Shown: positions 43,301-54,622 of the stretch, piece by piece
Position numbering within the stretch: position 1 is the stretch's first letter
How the letters are laid out: each line of letters opens with the position of its first letter
DNA from: Cydia pomonella
Taxonomy: Eukaryota; Arthropoda; Insecta; Lepidoptera; Tortricidae
Direction of reading: 5' to 3'
DNA length: 64,000 nt
Assembly: GCF_033807575.1 (NCBI RefSeq)
Contig: NC_084721.1
Coordinates: 3,534,001 to 3,598,000, forward strand
Program-made: the position numbers and the translations under genes
Notes under the pieces: model-generated
Database searches by the model: none
Seen by the model: the letters and a program-made list of their open reading frames with translations, nothing else
Told to the model about the DNA's origin: nothing

Positions 43301-46300
43301 TACTCACTTGACGGTGCGCTCGGAGGCCATGTGTCCGCAGGGGTTGAAGGCGTAGGTGGGCGGCTCGGCGTCCACGTAGAAGGCGGGCTCGATGCCCATG
43401 CACACGTGATGGGCGGGCCGGTACTCACTTGACGGTGCGCTCGGAGGCCATGTGTCCGCAGGGGTTGAAGGCGTAGGTGGGCGGCTCGGCGTCCACGTAG
43501 AAGGCGGGCTCGATGCCCATGCACACGCGCACCACCAGCCCCGGCGTCATGCACATGGGGCACTTGCGCAGCCCCGTCTCGCTGCTCTCCGCGCCCCACG
43601 AGTGCTCGCCTGGAGTTACGATATCACGGATTAAAACAGAAATACTCGAACCTTTTTCAAAGGTGCCATAATAGGACATGTACATAAAACATAAATAAAA
43701 TATAATAATCATTTTTTAAGCAGACCCCACTACCTTGGTTGACCTTCACAGTCTTTTTTATGCGACCTCTTTCTTTAACTTGGTATTATAACTTTAATGC
43801 GAACCAACCACATTGACATCATACTATCCGCCGTGTGCAGCTGCAGCGCTTGGCATTTTACCGCATTCGTCCTAAACTGAGCGTCCGTTTAGTTTCTAAT
43901 AGTAGTTCTAATACTGACCTTGCACATGCCCACAGTTGAGGTACACGTAGGGTTGATTGAGATCCTGTTGAGCTGAAGACAACTTGCGTGGAATGACCAG
44001 TGTGTTCAACCCTACAGGACACTGTGGCCGACCCGCGTTCAATGCGTCTACTAATGCTTCCAGGTCACGTTTTGTCTGTAAACGAACATTGGTTTTTCAG
44101 TATTTCAAGTGCACTATCTATTTTAATAATACTAGATCCTGTAGTCTTTCGTTAGAGACACACATATACATAGTAATAAATATAGGCACATAGTGCTGAG
44201 AACAAATAACAAAGAAATAGGAGACCGAATTTAAATGGTGGATTTTGCACCCATCAGTCACACTTAACAATCCTTGTTGAAAATATGAACAGACTCGAGT
44301 ATGTCCTGTTTACAAGGGAAAAGGTGAAAAAACTGCTGTGGACAACCATAATCTAGTCTTTTATAGTTTCCAACATCTCTAAATTAGTTGAATAAATTGA
44401 GTCTAATAGTTTAATGCATCACTTGGGACCAGTTGTACCAACCACCGTTGACAGACTGACTAACGTCACTCATCAGTGAACTATGAAACTTCTCATATAA
44501 TTAAAAGTGAACTCTTTAACAGTGACAGGCGGTTTCGTGCAAATGACGCCCCACGGTCCTACTATATGTAGATATAGTAGTACTTATTCAGGCCGATGAA
44601 ATTTAAATCATAGTCAATTGGAACAAAGTTGCATTTCTTTTGTTTCGTTCAGTTTAAAGAAAAATACAACTATTCCCTACAAATAAATTTTGGATTTTTT
44701 ATTTGTATGGCTGGGCCGCAGGAGCTTAAAGACGAATGAACAGAACGGAACAGACACAACTGGACCGAGATCAGTGGAGAAATTAGGTGTGGCCCTTTAT
44801 CCAAAAGTGAGGCACGACAGGATCTAAATAATGATGAGATTCTTACAGGTGAATTCTTGAGTCCCTCGGCGCTCCTCCATAGCAGCGTGGCTCCGCACAA
44901 GTCGATCATGGTCCCGTCCCGGAGCACGTTGCTTTCTGATTGGCATGGGAGACCCTGGAAAACACGATGGTTTTAAATTACATGCGTATGATCAATCGGA
45001 GGGAAAGGACCAACTTAGTACTTATGTCTTTTTTTTTTTTTTTAAAGACAAACGAGCGTACGAATTGCCTAATGATAAGGAATTATCATCGCCCATGGAC
45101 CTCTGAAACGCCAGAGGGGTTACAAGTGCGTTGACAGCCTTTAAGATCGGAGTACGCTCTTTTCTCTCAGGTTTCAAAGCCGGTTGGGTCCGGTAATACC
45201 GCGAGCGATATGTTATCTATTTGTTTTGTGCAATAAAGTTTTTTGGAAACAGACAATGTCTTTTATAGAGTATACGCTATTAGCAGAGCGAACAGTACGA
45301 AGGAGCAATATAATAAAATACAGTCAGAAATTTTGTTTCAATAACGCAAGCTAGAATTCACAAAGTGGTCAGTCTAACTTTTTTGTGCAACCAATTACTT
45401 AAGAAACAAATTTCTAGAATCTTCAAATTTCATGACAGCGGTCTAGCACAAAAATATAGCGCAATTGCAAGACATTACGTGAGTACTCAACAGCATACGG
45501 AGCGTTAATAATGTTAATATAATACTTCAGCATATGCCACATGCAACGACGCAGGTTGCAAACCAGATGGTATTGCGTATATTGAAAATTGAAATTGCGT
45601 TATCTGTCTCTCTATCGCTCTTGCATATTCGAGCGATAGAGGCAAATAGACGGAGGAACGAAGTGATTCGTGGTAGGCCTTCTGATTACGGTAATGAAAT
45701 ATGGTTCCACTGCACTGAGTTTCTTGGTCAACCGATTCACATCATGAGTTATGTGATTGTGTTTTTTACGAGTTGGCAACTGTACTTGCTTGTACATCAT
45801 TGGTAGAGCGACCTTGCATGGCGTTCTTAGATAAGTTTACTTAACGTCGAGGACACACAGTTTTTATTTCCTAGGTTAACTAATAACGGAATAATCTAAT
45901 ATGTAAGTATCTATTTCTAACAGCAATACTCTTAACTAACCAACCGTTATTTGTCAGTTAACAGTACTTCCCCTCCTCGTCTGGTACGATTATCCAAGAA
46001 CATAACATGCAGAAAGATTTGAGCGAATTCACAAGGGCCACGCTGTATATATTGTGTTACTGTAGTTTGTAATACTTAATCTATGTACTGTATACCTATG
46101 TAATTATTTGATTTTGTGTGTCAAATTCCATACTGTCGAATTAGGATATCCTGTAACGATGGTTGTGTGTATGTAATAAATAAAAAAATAAAATAAAGAA
46201 GTCTCCGCGTGGGTGGATCATAAGCGTCATCACACATCAGACCATCGACCTGGTGATTCTAGGTTGTACAGCTCACCTTCTGCTGCGCGGAGCGACTCTC

Positions 46301-47280
46301 CCTGAGCGAGAACACTGCGCCGCCGACTGAAGTCTCGCGCCACGGGCCGCAGGTGGCGCTGCCACCGCAGAAGTCACCGCGCGGGTGCATCATGAGAACG
46401 CCGTTCGTCGTCAGACCGTCGATCTCGTGGTTCTCTGTCCATTTGGTTGCTTTTTCCTGAAATTAATGTATCGGTGGTTAGCATTTCCCGTTGTGTGATG
46501 TTGGTATTTATTTATGTGTTTTCCTGGTTAGGTTGTTTTAAGGAAACCTAAAATGTTATCCGCGATTAAATAACATAAAAACCGTTTTTATATTGTGGTT
46601 TTGAGTTTGAAATGTAAGTGGTGAATTGCAACTATGGAAAACACTACATGAAAAATATAATGATGCATCGATAAAGTCAATTTGTGTTAAATTGTCCTTT
46701 GAATATTTATTTATTCATTTGTAGTTTTACATGTATGTAAAATGTATAATTGTTGGTGCAATAAAGAATATTTACTTACTTACTTACTTACTTATTATTT
46801 TATTATCATATTTACTATAAACAGCAATATACATTGCATCAGAGGAAAACCGATATTCCTGCTGAAATATTTAATCTAAATAAAAGAATCGCTGCTGGAA
46901 ATAAACCCTTCCATGTTGCACGACAAGTAAAGCGTCATAACTTGGTCAAGATAAAGTTGAAGTCGTTCAACAACTTTTTACGATGATATATACCGCGAGT
47001 TTCTGTTAAAGCTAATAAAACGCATAGCTATAAAAGCATAGGTATTGGTAAGTTAACTTATAAAAAATAAACATAGTAGACATACCCCAAGGAATATATT
47101 TCTAGAAGAATCGAACCCAGCAGCATATATGCGACAGTTGTTGACGTCCTCTCTGTCGGCGATGATGCGACACGCGAACCGCGATATAGTGCTCTGTAGC
47201 ACTTTCGTGTCGCCACTTTTGTCGCCTGCCACTGTGTCCATTACCACGAAGTCGATCGGCGATTCTGACGACCTACCGAT
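40399..47280 (-). CDS. Pli: Pellino E3 ubiquitin ligase, 3' six exons (N-terminus not found)
   Basis: Exons on the minus strand are 47280-47086, 46456-46277, 44954-44847, 44075-43919, 43609-43429 and 40525-40399. They give 315 residues in consistent phase. Blocks identify Pellino clearly: IGRSSESPIDFVVMDTVAGD, STISRFACRIIADRE, IYAAGFDSSRNIFLGEKATK, DGLTTNGVLMMHPRG, FSLRESRSAQQ, LIDLCGATLLWRSAEGL, RPQCPVGLNTLVIPRK and QPYVYLNCGHVQGEHSWGA. The C-terminal RING-like cysteines follow (CPMC, NPCGHMASERTVKYW, FHAICPFC). The first three exons belong to the FHA-like substrate-binding core. The family modifies IRAK/Pelle in Toll signalling. About 100 N-terminal residues expected upstream of the first exon here were not located and may lie beyond the window. 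The fifth exon carries a 19-unit downstream array. Confidence 0.93.
40532..41100 (-). other. Pellino last intron, unique part
   Basis: Between the array and the last exon, nothing but AT-rich intron sequence was recognised. Confidence 0.35.
41107..43428 (-). repeat. 19 x 121 bp minisatellite made of Pellino exon 3' end plus its splice donor
   Basis: The exon ends at 43429 (GTCAA|GTGAGT on the minus strand). The same boundary recurs every 121 bp down to 41130, exactly 19 extra units, so there are 20 identical GTGAGT donors. Each unit is 98 exon bases (VCMGIEPAFYVDAEPPTYAF and on to SERTV) plus 23 intron bases. The 17 proximal donors read GTGAGTACCGG. The three farthest read GTGAGTCCCGG, matching the sequence that runs on into the unique intron, so those look ancestral. 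The frame through a donor reads AAG TGA, an immediate stop, so only the first donor can give a full RING-like domain. The overlapping chance frames are artefacts of the array. Confidence 0.97.
45026..45210 (-). mobile_element. Retroelement 3' end fragment in a Pellino intron
   Basis: A poly-T run (45026-45042) is followed by AAAGACAAACGAGCGTACGA, ATCATCGCCCATGGACCTCT, GCCAGAGGGGTTACAAGTGC and GGAGTACGCTCTTTTCTC. This order I recognise as a common moth LINE/retroelement repeat. Confidence 0.65.
45211..46198 (-). other. Pellino intron with a small hairpin element
   Basis: No coding exon is seen. CTCTATCGCTCTTGCATATTC followed by GAGCGATAGAG (about 45611-45642) forms a short hairpin within a MITE-like segment. 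A LINE-like tail with TAATAAATAAAAAAATAAAA lies at about 46173-46197. Confidence 0.4.
46199..46262 (-). pseudogene. Ghost copy of part of the second visible Pellino exon
   Basis: Immediately 3' of that exon's donor, about 60 bp reads GTGGGTGGATCATAAGCGTC, ATCAGACCATCGACCTGGTG. It aligns with GCGGGTGCATCATGAGAACG and CAGACCGTCGATCTCGTGG in the exon (46380-46430). It encodes a degraded version of the HEIDGLTTNGVLMMHPRG segment. No usable splice site is visible. Confidence 0.7.
46680..46800 (+). mobile_element. LINE 3' tail with (TTAC)n
   Basis: GTTGGTGCAATAAAGAATAT followed by five tandem TTAC units is a typical 3' terminus of a lepidopteran LINE. Only the tail is present, in a Pellino intron. 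Confidence 0.6.
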
Positions 47281-48354
47281 CTGTGAACAAAGATAATCTC
47301 GGTTAGTGAACGAATAGAGGAATCGGACGCTTTTCAGGTTGTAGTAAAGCGAGTACCTATCTATTGGATGAGGCAATAAGACCTTTTATTGAACCTCGCG
47401 ATGGCAGTATTTCCTATTCTAAATATAAATTGTACGACGAAAATTCACTCAACAAGTATGGGTAGTATGGGCAAAGTTACAAGTTTACACTTGAAGAGAA
47501 TGAACTGGTAACAAATATATCTGAAACCTTACCATTAAATCGGGCATTCATTTACAATTAAATATATAATAATTTAATATATATTTGAATATTCATCATC
47601 ATTGGGTTGTAAATCTTTACAAAAGAACAGCCTTGATCATTTTATCACGGTTCACAACATAACAACAATTGCAATTCCCACCGAGAGCTTATCGAATCAA
47701 TTACGTACGCTACACCTCTAATTCATTTCAATATCATTGATATCGTACTTAAATACAAGTTTAATAAAATTTTACTCTTAATAATGATCAATTTCAGGTT
47801 ATTTCCCCGATATGGACTAACGGAAAATGGATTTACGTTGACTGCAAAGGTATGTTTGGCGCTTCGCCACGTAGCTATTTATGTTTAGGAATGGGAATGT
47901 ACGCAAATTCAATCATATATCTGTTATTGGATCATGCCCAGATTCATTCCTAATAAAATCAAAATCAATCGGAATGGCATCACGAATCTCTAATAAACAA
48001 AATTATTTGCATTCCGAAGCTAATCAGGGAAATTGTTAAGATCAGCTTAGTAAACGCCAATAAGTTCCAAGGGCACGAAAGTAGAGTATTAGTAACGCTA
48101 TTCACTATTCAGTTCAGTTGAACTTGACCGGTGACGTCAACAGTTATGCTAAATACCAAGCTGTACAGCGAGCTGCTTAAGTACACCTTTGCAGTTGTGA
48201 TTGAAGTTGAGATTAGAGTTCCAGACAGCTAAATATCAATTCCCTTTCGCTAGCTTTGAGATTCGCGTTGCAAGAGCCCATTGCCGTTCTTTTAATATCA
48301 TTCTACTACCCTATGTATGAAGTCAGGAAATATGACTTGCAGTTTATACCACAG

Positions 48355-48853
48355 ACACGTGTTCTTGTAATCTAATTTCGTACGTGATCACCGGTGACCG
48401 GTGGTCGCGAGTGTAACTTTAGCGTAAGCACTCATTGCCCTTCGTAAGCTTTAAAATCAGTCGAGGTAAAGCTGGTAAAGATATGTTCCCGTACCTAATC
48501 TAGACTCGTACGTGACCATTAGTGATCGCGAGGTGTGTGAGTTGTGTAGCTTAGGAACCACCTATTTCCATTCGCAAGTTTCAAGATCACAGGGTAGTCG
48601 TTAATGAGATGTGCTCGTAACTCTTTAAAGAAGTACGTGAATGGTAATCGCGAGGTGTGTAACTAACGTAAGCACCCATTGCCCTTCGCAATTATCAAGA
48701 TCAGTCGGGGTAATATACATATGTTCTCATAATCTAGACTCGTACGTAGGAACCTCCCATTGCCATTCGTAAGTTTCAAGATCACAGGGTAGACAACGAG
48801 ATGTTCTCGTAACTCGTAAAGGAGTACGTGAGCGGTGGTCGTGAGGTGTGAAG
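48355..48853. repeat. Degenerate tandem repeat, about 4.5 units of 80-126 bp
   Basis: Unit starts (GTTCTTGTAATC, GTTCCCGTACC, GTGCTCGTAAC, GTTCTCATAATC, GTTCTCGTAAC) are at about 48361, 48484, 48610, 48722 and 48802. Units share CGTACGTGA, TCGCGAGGTGTGTAA, CATTGCCCTTCG and TTTCAAGATCA blocks. Alternate units resemble each other (ATCAGTCG versus ATCACAGGGTAG), so the array grew as dimers. One unit has an internal deletion. Confidence 0.8.
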
Positions 48854-49157
48854 GCTGCGTTACGTCACCGTTCCGCGGCGCGCCCGCGACGCTCTGATTG
48901 CTTATCGCCGTCCCTGTCGCTTCTACACTTCAAGAGTGTTGCTACAGCTATTGGTTTTCAAATTATTTGAGGATTGGTGGCTTCTGGTGACTGATGTGAA
49001 GGCGGTGTTGTCTGAGAACTACGTCTACTATGGCGACCTTTTAGTTCTTCCCTTTTTAACCCTTTGAACGCCACGTCTATAGTGCGCGGCGCATCATCGT
49101 GAACCTTGTTGGAATTCACAAAGGTTGATTATTGGGCTGTAGCCGCGCGGGTCACCT

Positions 49158-49288
49158 GGGCTATAACCGCGAAAATCGAAGTTCGTCAATGGCGGGCATT
49201 TTTCTCTGTCCCTCTAATTACGTCTTAGTAAGAGTAAAAGAGAAAGAACCCCGCAATTTGCGAATTTCGGTTTTCGCGGTAGGCCCCC
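49158..49288. mobile_element. Palindromic MITE, copy 2 of 2 (CCGCGAAAATCGAAGTTCG)
   Basis: Nearly the same sequence as 14799-14929: GGGCTATAACCGCGAAAATC at the left, GGTTTTCGCGGTAGGCCCC at the right and GTAAAAGAGAAAGA in the middle. Confidence 0.8.
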
Positions 49289-49975
49289 TGACGTCTTTGT
49301 CGGAAACGTTTTTGTGGCATTAAGTAAAAGAGCAAGCAGACCTAGTAGCAGACCTAGAACAAGTCGGTTCTGTGCAAGTCGGCAAGTGGAATTGCAAATG
49401 CATCAAATGTGTAATAAACTCGACGAGTATATACCTCAATACTAGTAAATCTAATTCCAATAATCCAGCAGAATATAATTTACTCAAAAGATTCCCAATC
49501 TAACAGGCAACAGCGAAGACATACACAACAAGGTTGTACAACTTCAGTTCAACTGAATCTTTGATTTCATATCGCAATTTAGTGTTTAAAATAACTGTTT
49601 CGAGAGGGAATTCGTACAAATGATCTTGGAATTAATTTTGAGAGTACGTAAGCATGGCTGGATTTCAATGGCTTTCGAAGGTTAAGGGGGACCGCGAAAT
49701 TAAAGCGGGCCTATAGAAATCTCCCTGTGGACACACGTGAATAATTCCAAGGATTAGATGTCTTTAAAGATTTGTTGGTACGTGGAGCGCATTATTAGTA
49801 ATGCTTTTGAGCAGGTTGTTGGGTTGCGCCATACATAATGTTAAGACTTGCATAAACATGTCACGCTGTCTTGTTGGCCATGTCGATCACTGATCAATCT
49901 TATTGTTGGGATTATGAATACATAACTACCTACAATATGTGGCGACATTGGTGACTGGTGATTGTGATTATATGT

Positions 49976-50100
49976 ACAGTCAGCGTCAAATACTTTGTAG
50001 CAGTCAAAGTGGCCAAATAGTTCGGTACACCATACTAAATATATGGTGTACCGAACTATTTGACTACTTTGGTTGTTACAAAGTATTTGACGCTGACTGT
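49976..50100. mobile_element. Complete palindromic MITE, ACAGTCAGCGTCAAATAC ends
   Basis: The left arm ACAGTCAGCGTCAAATACTT ... TAGTTCGGTACACCAT is followed by its near-perfect complement ending AAGTATTTGACGCTGACTGT. The arms are about 58 bp with a loop of a few bases (ACTAAAT). The half copy at 8074 is a relative. Confidence 0.92.
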
Positions 50101-50111
50101 ACTTCAGAAAA

Positions 50112-50395
50112 AGAGTAGAAATAAGCAATAGGAATACGAGTGTGCCATTTTCTACCATTTGGCGTTGAAGGTCCATGTCCCAGCGCGCACAAGTTTTTTG
50201 CACAAATCGCAAAGCGTCTAGTTGACGTTATTGCTGACCGAAGAGCTGGCGGCTTCCATACAACGAGGAAATGCCACCAGCATCCTTGGCAAGTACAAAT
50301 AGTACAATGCCTCAAGGGCCTATTTTAGAATGAAGCTAGTTATTAATTTAGTTTAGTATTTGTTGTACAGCACATAGCTAAAAGTTAGCATTTGA
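50112..50395 (+). mobile_element. 5'-truncated LINE 3' end
   Basis: Translation of 50140-50328 gives SAHKFFAQIAKRLVDV and DRRAGGF, which I recognise as a conserved C-terminal segment of an insect non-LTR retroelement ORF2 (GDxRAxxxLxQRI...GNAAS). Here a frameshift replaces the QRI...GNAAS part. Only the last about 280 bp survive. Confidence 0.5.
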
Positions 50396-51959
50396 TCTGT
50401 ATACATAGGAAGATTAGGTATGTATATACCTATTATTTTTTGAGCAAACACAAGAGCCTCAGTTACGCCTCAAAAGAACAGCATACCACGGTTTTCAGAT
50501 TGGAACTCACCTTACGGTAACCGTAGCATCGAAGAGGTTTATTTTGCTTTTAATTTAGATAAGGATGCCAACATGCTTTGCCGAAGTAGCTAAGAGCAAG
50601 AATTGCTAAATTTACTATCTGAAGATCATTGCTGCGGGGAAAGGTCTCACGTTGCAGAAAGGAAACCAACACGAAACTTCATCGCTCAAGCCCTTGATCC
50701 TCCCAAATATAGCGCCAAAACATTACGATCAATTCTGGCTGGAAAGGCCTCAAGTCGCCAAGTTTAAATGGCAGGCTTAGTGCGGATTAGCGTGTCCGAG
50801 GCCGCATTGCCGTGGTTGGGTAACGTGACGCGTCGAGCTTGCGTCACGACGTCATACAGTTGCAAGGGCATTGGTGCATGCCCTGCTGCGTTCCCACTGC
50901 CCCGGCAGACCAAGGATCAAAACCAGTTTAACTAGGGCCATAAGATCGGTTGCAACGGAGTGTGCACTGGTTTACTGGTTTCGCCTGAGCACTTTGTAAG
51001 CCATAGCAATAATAATGCTAAGATGTTATTAACCATCGCTCACGGACCGCAGGCGAAGAATTGCTTATGGCAGAGTTGTTACGAATCACGCCACATCTAA
51101 GGTCAATGTGGATCTATCAGGTAAGACCGTCTACCAGCTCTTTCTTCACTTCTAACTCTTGCGTTTGTACATACTCCAATTATAGAAGGTCGGTAGCAGA
51201 AGGAGCGAAGCACTTCCTTTCTGACTGTGTCTGAACGACATATACGTATGTACACTCTCTTCCCAACCAAAACTTTTACATCTTCCTTCCTTCCGAACTT
51301 CTCCAGATTGATCTTATATTGTTCGTCCGAGTTGAACACACGCCGGCACTTGGTAAGCCATACGAACAACCCGCACCGTTCGTGCCATAACCGTGTACCG
51401 TCCACATGTTTGTGGTCTTGATACCGCTGCCGTATGCTTAAATATACCATCTTCATATCCTAATCCAAATACGAGTAGCTTAGTTATTCGTGGTCTAGAC
51501 GCTCTGACGTAGCTTTACTTTCCGCATCGTGCAATGAAATGATAATCGCGCTTGGCTGTAAAGGTCAAAGACGCGACAAAACGTTGTCGCCACCGAATGT
51601 GAACATTATTTATGAACCCGACTTTAAGTAGGTTTCTAAGAAGGACATTTTCATTTTAAGTCAATTCAACCTTAGTAGGGTTTTCTAAAGGTATCAAAAA
51701 TGGATTTCATCTGTCTTACGAATGTAGTCCACACGAGCTGGAATATTTGCCGCATATAGAAGATCAGAAGAATATTTACAGTCATTACCGCGTTTCCGAT
51801 AAAATGAGAATCTCGGTCATCACCGTGTATGCTTTGGCATGATAAGTACTGTAATAGATTTTTTTGTACTTGAATTTGAAATGACAGTGACTCTCCCCGT
51901 TTTTAGTCGGGGTTATTATTTAAGTACAGAGACGACCCGGGCTGTGTTGAGTGCGAGTG

Positions 51960-52540
51960 CGAGGTTATTTCATTTTATTTATTTATTTCATTAAACAATA
52001 CAAGATTGTGTTTGATATTATATAACACAGAACACATAACAATAACAATAAAAGACAAAGTTTATACAGAGTTTATCAAACTACTGTTTAACAAGTACAG
52101 AAATATCCAATTCAAATAAAAAAACAGGTCACAAGTAAGAATTAACATATTAATATTCAAATTTAAGCATGCACAAATTACACTAGATTTATATAATTAC
52201 TCAAATTCAATGAAACCTACAAATTTAGATAATCACTTAATATTAACATAAAATGTAAAAGTTGCTATGGCATGTCAATCATTTGCACTAGTCATAACTT
52301 CCTCTACTGAATACAAGCACTGGTTTAGAAGGATTTTTTAAAGTTTATTACCAAATATATATGAATTTGCTACAGACTTTAGGTCTAACGGCAACTTATT
52401 GAAAAGAGCTATTCCCTGATATGTTTCAGCTTGTTTCACAACTTTTAGTCGAGTTACAATAGAATTAGGCAAGTTTTTACGTCTTGTGGCCAGTCTTAGA
52501 TCCCTTTCCACAGGAGATTCTATTTCATATAATTGTTAAG
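51960..52540 (-). mobile_element. LINE ORF2 C-terminal remnant and 3' tail
   Basis: Minus-strand translation near 52330-52500 gives ERDLRLATRRKNLPNSIVTR and FNKLPLDLKSVANSYIFGNKL, then a stop, then LLNQCLYSVEEVMTSAND. The pattern (x-NKLP...K-x-FK-x-L...CLYS) is the known end of several LINE reverse transcriptases. It is followed by an A-rich 3' end near 51970. In-frame stops show it is dead. Confidence 0.65.
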
Positions 52541-53383
52541 GGTTTAACCTTTATAAAATTTCTCCGGCGCTCGAGAGTCCCCCTAATAAAGCGACCCTTT
52601 ACCTTTAGCCTCTTTGAAATATTGAATGGTTAGTCCAAGTGGCTTAGGACGGAAAAATAAATCGCCATGACCTTTGGTAGAATTATGCGAGCGGAGATGC
52701 CCAAGTATAATTTATGTAATATTCAAACCTATATAAACAACGTATTTCCCAGTAAAAATACGATAATATAACAACGAATGTCGTTTATTTTCTTTAATTA
52801 TTTTAAACAAATATTTTGAATCGAGGCTTGTATTAAACTATGATGTAATAGAAACGTGTTTTTTCACGGAACTATTATATGTCAAAGTATTGTTGGAAGC
52901 AAGTCATACCTAAGAATAATTCTTTATGTCATTGTCAAAATCTTGTAGAGTGCTTGTAGATGCTCCGTTAAAATGATACGTACCAAAATATATTTTAAAA
53001 ATGGTAAACATATTTTAAATGTTTGATGTATTTATATAAGTAATTCAAGAATCGAAATAGCTCTAGTGGTTCAAAATAATAACTCACACATCCGCATCAC
53101 ACAGCAGTACTGATAAGTGATAAGAAGTAGGTACCTATTAAATATTTTATAGCATACGAAATACAATCAAGACGTCATTTTAGATCTATTGCGTAAGATC
53201 AATCTACGAAGCGACAATAAACCCATTTCGAAATAGCAGCAGTAACCGGAGATTTTTTCTAAACCACAGAATTGGGGCAGAGACCGTGACGAAGGCAAAG
53301 ATGGCCGAGATTACACGCTAACCGATTGCGTCCCACAGAATACAAGTTGACATCAGTAATCAGACAGACAGTAAGTAGACATC

Positions 53384-53452
53384 AGAGCTCAACGCATGTA
53401 GCTCCTCAGGCGGTTGCAGACGTACATAGGCTACGGAGACTGCACACCTAAT
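53384..53452 (+). mobile_element. Truncated copy of the 17584/28517 repeat
   Basis: GAGCTCAACGCATGTAGCTC, GGTTGCAGACGTACATAGGC and TACGGAGACTGC match the corresponding part of the two longer copies. Confidence 0.7.
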
Positions 53453-54622
53453 GTGTGTATGTCACGCCTTCGCCAGAAAAAGAATGAAGGACTTTGAAGC
53501 AGGCTATCTGGAACCAAAGGATTTCAAAGCAAGGGTAGCCTTGAGCTCCATTATCTGACACATGGGGTTGGTTGAAAAAGCTCTTGAATAGGCAAAAGGT
53601 TGATCTTAAGGGGGATTGCAAAAAAGATCCTAATGGATCGAAGCAAGGGCCAAATTTTATAAGTTCTATACAAACTAGTAAATAAAATGCTAGTCTCTTA
53701 ATTATTCATTTGCACATCATGTTTTACCAGATAAATCTTTTTCACCAATTCACAAGAAATGTCTGATAAAGTGAGCCCACAACACAACACCAAGCATAAT
53801 TTTAATTAATTATTCATTATTCTTACTGGAAATATCCAGAAAATGCTACTGCAGCTTCCTTTGAATATACAAGCTGCATTTGATTTGTTTGTCCACCAAC
53901 CACCTATGGTTTTATTGACGCGGTAATGCGATTACTTACTACAGCCTGCCTAATAGTTTTTCTGATGACTGTCCAACTGTCCATATACATATAGTCTGGC
54001 AAACACAACTCATCCCTTTCTTTTGCATGCTAGTATCGTAAGACAAAGACATTATGATTAACTCTGTCTCTATTTGAAATGAGACAGTCCAGGGCCAAAC
54101 TGTAAGTACCGCTTAAATTAAATAAGACAATGGTTTGACTAATATTACGCGCTGTTTTAACACGGGTGCTGTATGCTGTCCCGTTATTCACGCGGTTACG
54201 TTCCTTTAAACCGCGTTTATCAAACTACATATGCTACCTGCATGTATGCGTAGAAAAGCGATCACGCTACGCTGCCCGAAATACGCTGGCTTCAATTTCT
54301 AAAAGCATAACTCGCGGATTTCAGTTTTGTTAAGATTCAATAACGTAGCGTTTATGTGCCAGTTATTATGCAAATATGCACTTTAATTAATGAAACTATA
54401 CCGCGCATATTAATGTGTGCAAAGTAGATACCTAATTCGGAAGTAATTTGGGTGTAGAGAGAGAAATATACATAAGACTATCCCGTCCGGGCATTTTCCC
54501 CCACCGCTCATGCCTGATCCAGTTATACTAGACTCATGTTTATACCTAATTTCGGCAGACACGGCATTATTTTTGACCTAGCTGTCAAACTCAGTGTCGT
54601 TTCGTCAACTTTTGTATGTTAG

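Noticed and set aside
41013..43712. Overlapping minus-strand 113-residue frames starting MHGHRARLLR
   Set aside because: They are frame rotations through the 121 bp Pellino array; only the CMGIEPAFYV frame attached to the unique exon is real.
51103..51456. Minus-strand 117-residue frame
   Set aside because: No recognisable domain, no codon bias, and length plausible by chance given many tested frames.
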